DNA from: Spartinivicinus poritis
GTDB taxonomy: Bacteria > Pseudomonadota > Gammaproteobacteria > Pseudomonadales > Zooshikellaceae
Assembly (NCBI RefSeq): GCF_028858535.1
Contig: NZ_JAPMOU010000007.1
Coordinates: 62,001-126,000 of the forward strand
Direction of reading: 5' to 3'
DNA: 64,000 nucleotides
A model generated the notes under the pieces. It was not told where the DNA came from, ran no database searches, and saw nothing but the letters and a program-made list of their open reading frames with translations. A program made the position numbers and the translations under genes. The first letter of the stretch is position 1, and each line of letters opens with the position of its first letter. Positions 26,658 through 35,775 of the stretch are shown one piece after another.

Positions 26658-26829
26658 GAGAAATACTAATCCATAACATGATAATTACTCGTTTGCAGAA
26701 TTTGGCTTTTCATACAAATATTAACATCATTGTTTTTCCAGCTGATATTACCTTTTGTTTTTTAAAGATTAAATGGTTAGCAAATACTTACATCTTATAC
26801 CCAGGTAATAGTCTTGTTTACTACATTAG

Positions 26830-26845
26830 ATTAACTTGAATTAAT
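26830..26845. promoter_or_regulatory. candidate LysR operator
   Basis: ATTAA-CTTGAA-TTAAT is an interrupted palindrome between the divergent LysR and DUF1127 genes. LysR proteins bind T-N11-A dyads of this kind. Such AT-rich dyads also occur by chance here. Confidence 0.3.
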
Positions 26846-26958
26846 AAGGTTTGGCTGAGTACTGTCACTGAACTATCTTCAACTGTTCAATAAACAGCCA
26901 CTAATCCATGGCAGTATATGCCCTCTTATGGAGCCTGCCTTATGCATGGAGTCATATA

Positions 26959-27198
26959 ATGAACAACTACTACACCCAAAACTCTCAATTAGAGTCCGAT
27001 AGCTTCAGTAGCCTAGCACTTGAAGAGGTCTCGACAGGCCAATTAATTAGGAATATTCGTCATGAATTTATTCACTGGTTAAAAAGAAGACAAACACATA
27101 AAATGCTATCTCAACTTAGTGATCGACAGTTGAAGGATATTGGTTGGTATCGTGAAGGTGCTAATTTTTTTCCTTTACATCGATTTAACCAACACTAA
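26959..27198 (+). CDS. DUF1127 small basic protein 1
   Basis: A 79-residue protein ending in the DUF1127 (PF06568) signature: LSQLSDRQLKDIGWYREGA. I start at 26959 (MNNYYTQNSQ) because GGAG lies eight bases upstream; a longer frame adds 17 residues without support. DUF1127 proteins are small Arg-rich proteins; some bind RNA or influence phosphate, carbon and colonisation traits. It is followed by a hairpin and a second DUF1127 gene. Confidence 0.8.
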   Translation: MNNYYTQNSQLESDSFSSLALEEVSTGQLIRNIRHEFIHWLKRRQTHKMLSQLSDRQLKDIGWYREGANFFPLHRFNQH

Positions 27199-27203
27199 GA
27201 CAA

Positions 27204-27228
27204 AATATGATGCAATATTCATCATATT
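27204..27228 (+). terminator. hairpin after first DUF1127 gene
   Basis: AATATGATG (27204-27212) pairs with CATCATATT (27220-27228), followed by ATTTATG. AT-rich and with a weak T-run, it is a probable but inefficient terminator. Confidence 0.5.
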
Positions 27229-27436
27229 ATTTATGCATTTATTTCTGTTTAAGCTCATATTTGCAAGTTAATAAGCTGTGCTAAATTTGCTATCTATTGC
27301 TCAAATTAACAATCACCATGAGCTTAAACAAGGATCCTGGCCACATCGTTTTCAAAAGTACCAATAATTATTACCAAGCATCAGCCATTACCGTAATAGG
27401 ATACAATCTCTACAGGGATAGTAACAGGGGAGTCTT

Positions 27437-27670
27437 ATGAACAAACATGAGCCTAGCCAGCTTAGCTCACATATAACAGATACAGGAATTACACCCCCTG
27501 GAACATCCAAAGTAAGTCCAGCCCAATTGATTAGTTTTATAAAAAGTAAACTACAAGAGCACCGTAAGATGAAGCGGTGTGAACATGTATTCAATCAGCT
27601 GACTGATAAAGAACTAAGGGACTTAGGCTTTTATCGCTATGGGAATCGGTTCTTCCCGCTTGATGACTAA
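27437..27670 (+). CDS. DUF1127 small basic protein 2
   Basis: A 77-residue protein with the DUF1127 C terminus CEHVFNQLTDKELRDLGFYR and the same ending style (RFFPLD) as its neighbour (NFFPLH), so the pair arose by an old duplication. A GGGGAG ribosome site precedes the ATG. It has its own 240-base upstream region, so it may be separately transcribed. Both lie beside a LysR regulator, a common context. Confidence 0.8.
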   Translation: MNKHEPSQLSSHITDTGITPPGTSKVSPAQLISFIKSKLQEHRKMKRCEHVFNQLTDKELRDLGFYRYGNRFFPLDD

Positions 27671-27763
27671 GACATTCCAAAATGCATCTTCACCTTGACT
27701 GTCGCCATTCCCTATTTGCAGCCTAAGTGCAACCAGTCAATTAATAAAAAATTTATATTCGGA

Positions 27764-27798
27764 GGGGTTGAAAGCATACGTTTCAACCCCATCTATTT
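27764..27798 (+). promoter_or_regulatory. sigma-32-type heat-shock promoter, inside a perfect inverted repeat
   Basis: GTTGAAA, then 13 bases, then CCCCATCT matches the RpoH (sigma-32) consensus CTTGAAA-N11-16-CCCCATNT closely. It lies ~250 bases upstream of the Hsp20 gene. The same bases form a perfect 10-bp inverted repeat, GGGGTTGAAA (27764-27773) / TTTCAACCCC (27781-27790), which could also act as a terminator for the DUF1127 gene. The promoter reading is favoured because a heat-shock gene follows. Confidence 0.6.
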
Positions 27799-28022
27799 AT
27801 TACAGCTGGTTAATAAAGGAAAGGTCAGCTTTCCTAACCACTGTAATAAAGTAGTTGTAAAGTAATAAATGCAGTCAATGTAGTAACCAAATGGCAAGGT
27901 CTTTTAAGAGTTGCCAGAAAAACAAAGTATTTTTGCAAATACTTTTATTTAACTGTTGAGTCTGTTTTATCTATTAGCTAACCGGAAGGTTACACAAGGA
28001 TATAAAGATCAACACTCAACTT

Positions 28023-28049
28023 CATATTGCTTATTATTCCGAGGATATG
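28023..28049 (+). promoter_or_regulatory. ROSE-type RNA thermometer hairpin
   Basis: CATA-TTGCT (28023-28031) faces AGGA-TATG (28042-28049). The outer CATA/TATG pairs are perfect, and UUGCU opposite the Shine-Dalgarno AGGA, with an extra G, is the exact hallmark of ROSE elements of small heat-shock genes. The start ATG is five bases further on. Upstream in the leader are two more stems: AGGAAAG/CTTTCCT (27817-27835) and AAAGTATTT/AAATACTTT (27924-27945). Heat would melt the terminal helix and free the ribosome site. Confidence 0.75.
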
Positions 28050-28053
28050 ATAA

Positions 28054-28518
28054 ATGCGTAACAATCATGACTTTTCACCTTTCTACCGCTCTGCAATTGG
28101 TTTTGATCGGCTCTTTTCTTTGTTAGATAACGCCTCTAGAACAGAGCAAAACCAACCAGCTTATCCACCTTACAATATTGAGTTAATTGAAGAGAATAAG
28201 TATCAAATATCCATGGCTGTGGCTGGATTCAGCCAAGATGAATTACATATAGAAGTCGAGCAAAATACGCTTAGTGTTTCAGGCAAAAAACAGACTGAAA
28301 CCAATAAGAAAACGTTCCTCTACCAAGGTATTGCAGCCAGAAACTTTGAGAGACGCTTTCAATTAGCTGACCATGTAAAAGTTATTACTGCTCGACTGGA
28401 AAATGGGTTATTGCACATCGAGCTGGAACGTGAAGTGCCAGAAACGATGAAACCGAGAAAAGTTGCTATTGAGTCGACTGAAAGCAAGCCTTTTTTAACT
28501 GAAGCAAAAGCCTCATAA
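28054..28518 (+). CDS. ibpA: Hsp20/alpha-crystallin small heat-shock protein
   Basis: A 154-residue IbpA/B-type holdase. It begins DFSPFYRSAIGFDRLFSLLD, the IbpA-like N terminus, followed by the alpha-crystallin domain: PPYNIELIEENKYQISMAVA, GFSQDELHIEVEQNTLSVSG, and IAARNFERRFQLADHVKV with ARLENGLLHIELEREVPE. It binds unfolding proteins in the cytoplasm for later refolding by DnaK/ClpB. The gene stands alone, with a sigma-32-like promoter, a long structured leader with a ROSE hairpin, and a strong downstream stem-loop. Confidence 0.92.
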   Translation: MRNNHDFSPFYRSAIGFDRLFSLLDNASRTEQNQPAYPPYNIELIEENKYQISMAVAGFSQDELHIEVEQNTLSVSGKKQTETNKKTFLYQGIAARNFERRFQLADHVKVITARLENGLLHIELEREVPETMKPRKVAIESTESKPFLTEAKAS

Positions 28519-28534
28519 ATCCAAACTACTTTTT

Positions 28535-28567
28535 ACCGCAAGCCTGAGTAATTCCATGGCTTGCGGT
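28535..28567 (+). terminator. strong stem-loop after the Hsp20 gene
   Basis: ACCGCAAGCC (28535-28544) pairs perfectly with GGCTTGCGGT (28558-28567) over a 13-base loop, 17 bases after the stop. No T-run follows, so it may be an mRNA 3'-end stabiliser or a rho-assisted terminator. Confidence 0.6.
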
Positions 28568-28807
28568 GTATAATTATACAAGCCGTTGATACTAGAGCAA
28601 ACCCAAAGTCTGTTTAAAAATAATCCAACCTAGCCAATTAATAGTCTACAATACTTGACCTAAAAGTCAGACAATCTTCACAACAAACAGAAAAGCTTGA
28701 CTTTTTGACCACATTAACCAAAATATTTCACTGCACATCAAAATAAGCATTTATTGCTCATTGTTTTCCACCAAATACACTCAAGGTGTTGAATAATAGC
28801 AACAACC

Positions 28808-29674
28808 ATGAAAAACAAATTTTGGGCCCAACTTCAAGCATGGTTGATGGCTTTAATACTACCTACCTGCTTTGCTTCTAATAAGTCAGCCATTATCTGG
28901 GGTATGAATGACTGGGAGCCTTATTTCATCGTACATGGTGAAGATCAAAGGCTCGGGGTTGGTGACTTACAAATTCAAGCCTTTATCGAGCAAATAAAAA
29001 ATTTTGACCATAAGGTCATTTTTATGCCCCTGACTCAATTCAGCACTAAAGCCAAGTCTGGCCGGCCCTTATGCTTTACTGGGCTGCTCAAAAGCGCCGA
29101 TAGAGAAAAGTATTTATATTTTTCAAAACCTAATTCCATTTTACTTACTCAACAACTGGTTGTATCTAAAAGCCTATACCAGTCACTTGGCTCACCGAAA
29201 ACCATTAGCTTAACTGAGTTCTTAAACCAAACCAGCCGAATTGGTTTATTACCCCAAAAACGACTCTTCGGACAACCAATAGATCAAATATTAAACACAT
29301 CTTCAACAAATAAAGCCCAGTTTATTTTGGCAAATACCAGACAGTTACTAGAAATTATTAGCTCTAATCGTTTTGGCTGGACTTTGGAGTACCCCAATTT
29401 TGCAAGCTATGTAGCTAATAAGCACAACCATACAGATAAACTCAAAATGATCCAGCTCACCGAAATTGCACCTTACTTGCTCACTTATGTTGGCTGTAGC
29501 CGAAGCCCTTTTGGAAAACAAGCCATTGCAGCAATTAACCAAGCCATTGATAAGTTACTACCAATGGCTCATTATCGACACATTGCTGAAAGGTGGTATC
29601 CACTACAACAACGTCGTCAAATCAGGCGATATTATAATCAATACCTACTGCAACAAAACAACAAAACTGATTAA
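28808..29674 (+). CDS. periplasmic solute-binding-like protein (SBP family 3 type)
   Basis: A 288-residue exported protein (signal peptide MKNKFWAQLQAWLMALILPT...FAS) with a family-3 periplasmic-binding fold. It opens IIWGMNDWEPYFIVHGE, then TGLLKSADREKYLYFSKP, the motif of TIGR02285-like proteins, and later IGLLPQKRLFGQPI. No transporter genes are adjacent, so it may be a sensor or an exopolysaccharide-related protein rather than an ABC component. It lies upstream of ppa, separated by ~70 bases. Confidence 0.65.
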   Translation: MKNKFWAQLQAWLMALILPTCFASNKSAIIWGMNDWEPYFIVHGEDQRLGVGDLQIQAFIEQIKNFDHKVIFMPLTQFSTKAKSGRPLCFTGLLKSADREKYLYFSKPNSILLTQQLVVSKSLYQSLGSPKTISLTEFLNQTSRIGLLPQKRLFGQPIDQILNTSSTNKAQFILANTRQLLEIISSNRFGWTLEYPNFASYVANKHNHTDKLKMIQLTEIAPYLLTYVGCSRSPFGKQAIAAINQAIDKLLPMAHYRHIAERWYPLQQRRQIRRYYNQYLLQQNNKTD

Positions 29675-29747
29675 TATTTGTACTGGCTAAATACCCTTAA
29701 TGCTTTTATAATCGCGCCCTAGTCTAACGAGTTAAAGGCATTTGAAA

Positions 29748-30278
29748 ATGAGCTATAACGACATCGCCCCAGGCAAAGACGTGCCTAACGATATTTACGT
29801 CGCCATTGAAATTCCAGCCAACAGCAATGTGCCTGTCAAATATGAGATTGACAAGGATAGTGACCAGGTATTCGTTGATCGTTTTATCGCCACCCCAATG
29901 TTCTACCCAGCTAACTACGGCTATATTCCTCAGACACTTGCTGATGATGGCGACCCTCTAGATGTTTTAGTTGTCACCCCATTTCCTGTTGCTGTCGGTT
30001 CTGTTATCCGTTGCCGCCCAGTAGGTGTACTGAATATGAGCGATGAAAGCGGTGAAGACGCAAAATTAATTGCAGTTCCTCACGACAAGCTGACTACGCT
30101 TTATAAAGATGTCAAAGAGTATACTGACCTTCCTGAGCTACTTATCAAACAAATTGAACACTTTTTTGAAAACTACAAAGATCTTGAAGAAGGTAAGTGG
30201 GTAAAAATTGATAACTGGGAAGGTAGCGAAGCTGCCAAACAAGCGATTCTTGACTCCGTAAAAGCGTACAAAAAATAG
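29748..30278 (+). CDS. ppa: inorganic pyrophosphatase
   Basis: A 176-residue family I soluble pyrophosphatase with [39 protein letters not shown], and the active-site signature [14 protein letters not shown], whose Asp residues bind the metals. It hydrolyses PPi made in biosynthesis. I start at the ATG at 29748, with AAAGG nine bases upstream, rather than an in-frame TTG two codons earlier. Its presence with a PPi-dependent phosphofructokinase means the two enzymes compete for PPi. Confidence 0.95.
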   Translation: MSYNDIAPGKDVPNDIYVAIEIPANSNVPVKYEIDKDSDQVFVDRFIATPMFYPANYGYIPQTLADDGDPLDVLVVTPFPVAVGSVIRCRPVGVLNMSDESGEDAKLIAVPHDKLTTLYKDVKEYTDLPELLIKQIEHFFENYKDLEEGKWVKIDNWEGSEAAKQAILDSVKAYKK

Positions 30279-30393
30279 TCGACAGGCAGCGCCTTTATGT
30301 TTATAGCCCGCCGGGTAAAATGACCAAGCGGGCTTCACCCTCTCTTCAGAAGGCTTCTTCTCTTTTCAACTCACCATTTCTCACTGCCATAAT

Positions 30394-30430
30394 TTGCCAT
30401 ATTTAAACCAATGAAATGGCAAGTTTTTTT
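30394..30430 (+). terminator. intrinsic terminator after ppa
   Basis: TTGCCAT (30394-30400) pairs with ATGGCAA (30416-30422), followed by a seven-T run (30424-30430). A separate weaker stem AGCCCGC/GCGGGCT (30305-30334) lies just after the ppa stop. Confidence 0.7.
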
Positions 30431-30593
30431 GTTAGTATACTGTTCAAACACTATATGGATTGTTAACACTCATATGCAACGTCCTAACAGTGTCGTATAG
30501 CTCTGTCATGCTTTCATAACAAAGCATATGCCCAGTGTGAGACTATCCACTGAAGCAAAACCGTTTGTCCCATTTGCTTAACAAGGACATATA

Positions 30594-33500
30594 ATGAAAA
30601 GTTTCAAATTAAGGTGTATAACTAGCATTTTTCTCAGCTTATATTTGCTTTCTATATACCAAGTTGTAAAAGCAAGTAATGATAATGTCAGTGTATACAA
30701 AACCATTCCTTTTCAGGCTGCTAATATCTCAGCCAAACTTTACAATGGTAGCCTTTCAGCAGTTATCACCTTTAGTACACCGCTTGATGCTAAGCAAAAT
30801 CTCAACCAGTTTGTACGCATTATTGATGAAAAAACGGGACAATCGATAACAGGCAAGTGGATTCTTAATAAAACAGGTAATACCCTCTATTTTCCAAATC
30901 TATTACCAGAGCATAAGTACCAAATATTTATTTCATCTGCACTCCCAAATATTATTAATAAAACCTTAGCTAACCCTGTTGATAAAGTAATTACTACACC
31001 ACCTTTACCAGCCCATGTTACCTTTAAAAGCAATGGTTTCATCTTACCTGCTAGCTTAACTGATGGTTTACCAGTGTTGGCAACTAATACCAACGATGTC
31101 ATTGTTGATTTTTATCAAGTTAAACCAAATAAGCTAATTGAGTTTCTTAAAAGTTATGGTAATCGCCAAAATGTCTATAGCTATCAATTTAATCGCTATC
31201 TAAACAAATATATTGACTTTGCCTATAACGGTCGCTTTGACTTAAATACGAAAGTTAATACGCAAACTGTATCCTACCTACCCATTAGTGATATTCCTGC
31301 TTTAAAGAAGCCTGGTGTTTATATGGCAATATTAAAGGAAACAGGTAGCCAGCTTTACAGTAATCCTAGTGTTTACTTTACAGTGAGTGATATAGCATTA
31401 CATGCGCGCCGCTATCAAAAACAACTTGCCATTTATGCTAGTCACATCAGTTCAGCCAAGCCAGCCACCCGAGTCAACATTACCATTTTTGATAAAAACA
31501 ATAAGCCTATCAGACAAATCACTACAGACAGTGATGGTATTGCTACCACCTGGATGGATAGTAATGAAGGGGCATTAGCTATTGCTAGCGATAATCAACA
31601 ATACAGCATTTTGCCTCTATCTCAAGCTGCATTGGATTTAAGTGACTTTACTACAGGCAAGCAAATCAGTCAGCCTCAAACATTATTTCTTTATTCACCA
31701 AGGGATATCTATCGGCCCGGCGAAACCGTGCAAATCAGCGGTATTTTAAGAGACCACGACGGTAAAGCTCTACCTCAAATGCCTTTATCTGCCAGCTTAC
31801 AGCGACCTGATGGCCGAATTGTGAGTAATATCAGCTGGCATAGTGAAGCCGCTGGTTACTATAGCTTTTCATTTTCTCTACCTGCAGATGCTCCCACAGG
31901 AGATTGGAAGTTTGTTGCTCATACTAATGACAACAACCAGCATAGTTATAAAATTAAAGTTGAAGAATTTCTGCCAGAAAAACTAACCTTAGACTTAGGC
32001 GGGAATCCTCTTAAGCCAACTGTATTATTAGCGTCGGCTAAAGATGAAATTACCTTTACAGCCAATGCACAATACTTATATGGAGCCCCCGCTGCTGGTA
32101 ATAAACTATCAGCAATGGCACAAGTACGACCAAACCGCCACCCATTTAGCCAATGGCAGGACTATCATTTTGGCTTGGAAAATTATCGCGAATATAACCA
32201 CCACATTGACTTAGAAGATGCTGTACTTGATGACCAAGGTCTGTATGAAATCAATTTGGTTTCTGAGTGGCAACAAATAAAATCTCCATTAGCTGTTAGG
32301 TTTGAGGTAAGTGTCCATGAGTCTGGAGGACGCCCTCTCACTCGACAGCGTCAATTTAATTTATTGCCCACTAATCAGCTAGTTGGACTTCGACCACTTT
32401 TTGGAAAAAGTGGTCCAGATTATGATACCCAAGCCGAGTTTGAAGTCATTAGCGTTGATGACAAAGGACAACTACAACCCGCTCAAAACCTAGAAGTCAG
32501 CTTCTACAAAGAAGAGCGTAATTATCACTGGTATTTCAGTAATGATGATGGCTGGCAAAGTGAATATACAGCGGAGCAGGTCAACTTGCTGAATATGCCA
32601 GTCACAACCAATGATAATGGTAAAACAAAGATTTCATTACCTATTGAGTGGGGCCATTATCGTGTTGAAATTAAAAATACTGCTAGTGGTGCTATTAGCC
32701 AATATAACTTTAGAACCTCTTGGCGAAGTGGCGAGACATTAGGTAATCGACCAGACCAAATTAAGATTGAACTTAATAAACCCCATTACCAAACTGGTGA
32801 TGAAGTCATTGCCACACTCTATGCACCGATAAAAGGTAAAGGCTTTGTCAGTGTTGAAAGTGACCAATTGTTATGGAAACAAACGGTTGAGTTTAATCCT
32901 GCAGGTACCCAGATAAAGTTTAACTTACCCAAAAATTGGCAACAGCATAATATCTACTTATCAGCTCTCGCAGTACAACCAGGCAAAGCTGCTAAACAAG
33001 GCGACTTTCCAGTAAGAGCTGTTGGGCTTAAGCATCTTCCTCTGGATCGTACTCAACAAAAGCTCAAGGTAACACTACAAAGCCCAACCAAGCAGCTACC
33101 TGAGCAAACACTCAAAGTTAAAGTTAATGTTACTGATAAACAACAGCAACCAGCTAAACAGGCTTACGTTACCTTAGCTGCAGTTGATGTAGGTGTATTA
33201 AATATCACCAACTTTATTACTCCAGATCCACACAAATACTTTTTTGCCCCAAGACGATATGAGGTTGATCAACTGGATGTATTCAACCAATTAATGCTAG
33301 CGGCCAAAGGGGTGAAAGGCAGTTTACGCTATGGTGGGGATGGCGACTTATTAAAAGGCGGTAAAAAGCCTGATACCGTTGTTAAAATCGTTTCTTTATT
33401 TTCTGGATTGGTGCCACTCAATGAACAAGGTGAAGCAGAAATTGATCTGGAGATTCCTGACTTCAATGGCAAGCTTCGTTTAATGGCCGTTGCTTTTAAT

Positions 33501-35465
33501 GAGGAACAATTCGGTTCTACTGAAAAAGAAGTAACTATTGCCGCTCCAGTCGTTACCCAGCTAGGAATGCCACGATTTTTAGCTAATGGAGACCAATCAC
33601 AACTGGTATTAGACTTACATAACCTGTCAGATGCTCAACAGGATTTAACAGTTAACCTAACCACGACAGGTGCAATTCAAACTGAGACCACAACAGAATC
33701 ACAAACTATTCAACTGGCTGACCAAGCTAAAACGCAATTAGTTTATGCTGTAAAAGCTAAACAAATGATGGGACAAGGAATTATCAACCTATCAATCAAT
33801 AATATTAAGCTTGCAGATCAAAGTGAACCTCTTTCTATTAATCGTGAATGGCGATTAGGTACACGCCCTGCTTATCCAGCGATTGCCAATAAGCAATTTG
33901 CTGAAATAGCACCTAACCAACAGGTTTCACTTGCCCCAGACAGCTTTAACTGGCTGGAAGGAACAGCTATCGGTCGTTTGGCTTTACATAGCATGCCTCC
34001 GTTGAATATATCCTCACATATTGATGCGTTAAACGCTTATCCTTATGGCTGTCTTGAGCAAACTACCAGCGGTATTTTTCCACATGCCCTGATTGAGCCA
34101 GATGCTTTCCAACAGCTAGGTGTTTCAACTAAAAATGCCGAAAGTAAAATAAAAGCAGTTAATAAAGGCATTAGTCGTATTTTAGGGATGCAAAAATCCA
34201 ACGGCAGTTTTGGCCTATGGGATAGCCACAGCCATGAGGAGTTCTGGCTCACCGCTTATGCAACCGACTTCTTAATGCTGGCACAAAACAAAGGCTTTAC
34301 CGTACCAGCTAATGCTATTCAAAATGCCCAAAACCGGCTGCGCCAGTATGTTCAAACCCGACATACTTTGACTACTTACTATAATGATAAAAACCAGTGG
34401 GATGCGAGCATTAAAGCTTATGCTGGATATGTGTTAGCAAAAGCCAATAAAGCACCATTAGGTAGCCTGAGAAATCTTTATCAAAAAATTGCTGACAAGG
34501 ATTTTGCTGCGCTTACTTACTCTCATTTAGCAGCTGCTTTTAAATTACATGGTGACCATCAACGTGCCAGCGAGGCTTGGGAAAAAGCTAAAGGCCGTTT
34601 ATTGAAAGATGATAGATACTATATTAACTACGGTGGTCGCTTAAGGGATTTAGCTTTATCTATTTATCTTGCAAATAGCTTGGAATTTAATGATAAAGCC
34701 AATGGAAAGCTGATCAATCTATTACAAACTCTGCTAAGAAATCGCCAGTACCTAAGCACTCAGGAGCGTAATGCTTTGGTTATGGCTGGCTACAGCTTGC
34801 TTTCACATAAAGACAACTGGCAAGCTACCATTACTATTGCTGGAGAAAAAATTGAACATCAATCTAACCAAGCGTTTTATTATAAGCTTTCAGGTGATCA
34901 GTTAGCCAAGGCAATCTCTATTACCAGCCAAACAGATAAACCGCTATATGCATCATTTTATTATAGTGGCTATCCAATTGATCCTCCCAAACCGATGAAT
35001 AACGGCGGGCTTGAGGTAAGCCGTAACTTCTACAGTCTAGATGGACAACCCATTCAACTTGATCAATTAAAAAGTGGCGATTTGGTCATTACTGAACTGG
35101 TGGTTAATAGTGACTATTATTCACGGGATATTTTGGTAGTAGACTTATTAGCAGCAGGGCTAGAACTAGAAAACCAAAGCCTTAGCCACAGCATAAAACT
35201 AGATCAAATCGAGATTAATGGTAAAACCATTGCTAAGTGGCATGAAAGTGTTGAGTTTAATCATGTCGAATATCGTGATGATCGCTTTGTAGCTGCAATC
35301 AATACCACCGGCTATGCATACGATAGCTACCATATCTTTTACTTAACCCGAGCAGTTACACCTGGAAAATATGCAGTTCCCCCTTCTTTAATTGAAGATA
35401 TGTATCTACCTGAAAAAAGAGCAATAGGCAAAACACCTGACAAGCTAGAAATTATTAGTGAGTAA
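30594..35465 (+). CDS. bacterial alpha-2-macroglobulin family protein
   Basis: A 1623-residue periplasmic protease trap. The signal peptide (KLRCITSIFLSLYLLSIYQV...KAS) lacks a lipobox, unlike E. coli YfhM, so this version may be soluble. The N-terminal half holds MG domains with LFLYSPRDIYRPGETVQISG, typical of the MG/bait region. The thioester motif CLEQ is intact (Cys1153-Gln1156) in YPYGCLEQTTSG, followed by the alpha-alpha toroid (GMQKSNGSFGLWD). It covalently traps proteases that breach the outer membrane. The following gene is pbpC, its usual partner, which repairs peptidoglycan. Confidence 0.93.
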   Translation: MKSFKLRCITSIFLSLYLLSIYQVVKASNDNVSVYKTIPFQAANISAKLYNGSLSAVITFSTPLDAKQNLNQFVRIIDEKTGQSITGKWILNKTGNTLYFPNLLPEHKYQIFISSALPNIINKTLANPVDKVITTPPLPAHVTFKSNGFILPASLTDGLPVLATNTNDVIVDFYQVKPNKLIEFLKSYGNRQNVYSYQFNRYLNKYIDFAYNGRFDLNTKVNTQTVSYLPISDIPALKKPGVYMAILKETGSQLYSNPSVYFTVSDIALHARRYQKQLAIYASHISSAKPATRVNITIFDKNNKPIRQITTDSDGIATTWMDSNEGALAIASDNQQYSILPLSQAALDLSDFTTGKQISQPQTLFLYSPRDIYRPGETVQISGILRDHDGKALPQMPLSASLQRPDGRIVSNISWHSEAAGYYSFSFSLPADAPTGDWKFVAHTNDNNQHSYKIKVEEFLPEKLTLDLGGNPLKPTVLLASAKDEITFTANAQYLYGAPAAGNKLSAMAQVRPNRHPFSQWQDYHFGLENYREYNHHIDLEDAVLDDQGLYEINLVSEWQQIKSPLAVRFEVSVHESGGRPLTRQRQFNLLPTNQLVGLRPLFGKSGPDYDTQAEFEVISVDDKGQLQPAQNLEVSFYKEERNYHWYFSNDDGWQSEYTAEQVNLLNMPVTTNDNGKTKISLPIEWGHYRVEIKNTASGAISQYNFRTSWRSGETLGNRPDQIKIELNKPHYQTGDEVIATLYAPIKGKGFVSVESDQLLWKQTVEFNPAGTQIKFNLPKNWQQHNIYLSALAVQPGKAAKQGDFPVRAVGLKHLPLDRTQQKLKVTLQSPTKQLPEQTLKVKVNVTDKQQQPAKQAYVTLAAVDVGVLNITNFITPDPHKYFFAPRRYEVDQLDVFNQLMLAAKGVKGSLRYGGDGDLLKGGKKPDTVVKIVSLFSGLVPLNEQGEAEIDLEIPDFNGKLRLMAVAFNEEQFGSTEKEVTIAAPVVTQLGMPRFLANGDQSQLVLDLHNLSDAQQDLTVNLTTTGAIQTETTTESQTIQLADQAKTQLVYAVKAKQMMGQGIINLSINNIKLADQSEPLSINREWRLGTRPAYPAIANKQFAEIAPNQQVSLAPDSFNWLEGTAIGRLALHSMPPLNISSHIDALNAYPYGCLEQTTSGIFPHALIEPDAFQQLGVSTKNAESKIKAVNKGISRILGMQKSNGSFGLWDSHSHEEFWLTAYATDFLMLAQNKGFTVPANAIQNAQNRLRQYVQTRHTLTTYYNDKNQWDASIKAYAGYVLAKANKAPLGSLRNLYQKIADKDFAALTYSHLAAAFKLHGDHQRASEAWEKAKGRLLKDDRYYINYGGRLRDLALSIYLANSLEFNDKANGKLINLLQTLLRNRQYLSTQERNALVMAGYSLLSHKDNWQATITIAGEKIEHQSNQAFYYKLSGDQLAKAISITSQTDKPLYASFYYSGYPIDPPKPMNNGGLEVSRNFYSLDGQPIQLDQLKSGDLVITELVVNSDYYSRDILVVDLLAAGLELENQSLSHSIKLDQIEINGKTIAKWHESVEFNHVEYRDDRFVAAINTTGYAYDSYHIFYLTRAVTPGKYAVPPSLIEDMYLPEKRAIGKTPDKLEIISE

Positions 35466-35775
35466 TGTTTTTAGCACCCTCTGGGAGATCTCGGGAAAAA
35501 GTAAATTAGAGCGAAAGCAAAATCCAGCCGCCACCCCCTTTGAAAAAGGGGGATTTTTACAAACAAATAAACAGGAGATGGCTCAAAAACTACAGTCATT
35601 TTAAATCCCCCCTAGCCCTCCCTTTATTGAGGGTGCCACAAGAGGGTGTTGAAAATAAGTCTAGTGTTCGATATGGAATAACAGGATATTCTTCCGCCGC
35701 TATAGAACATCCCGTCACCCCATATCCGCTAGCTTTTGCGACAACCTCCAGAAGGAGTTAAAACAGAAGTAAAAT
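35466..35775. repeat. inverted-repeat element between A2M and pbpC
   Basis: The spacer has nested inverted repeats. CACCCTCT (35476-35483) is mirrored by AGAGGGTG (35641-35648). Inside is a perfect hairpin CCCCCTTT-gaa-AAAGGGGG (35534-35552), and AAATCCCCCCTAGCCCTCCC starts at 35603. The CCCCC/GGGGG-with-AAA pattern is like dispersed palindromic repeats of many genomes. A short ORF across it reads from repeat sequence and is not accepted. The pbpC promoter or ribosome site lies at its right end (AAGGAG at ~35753). Confidence 0.5.
35534..35558 (+). terminator. intrinsic terminator after alpha-2-macroglobulin gene
   Basis: An 8-bp G+C-rich stem CCCCCTTT / AAAGGGGG with loop GAA is followed by ATTTTT. 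It lies ~70 bases after the stop, inside the inverted-repeat spacer. Confidence 0.6.

Noticed and set aside
35540-35761. 73-codon ORF between A2M and pbpC
   Set aside because: It is made largely of the inverted-repeat sequence and has no usable ribosome site.
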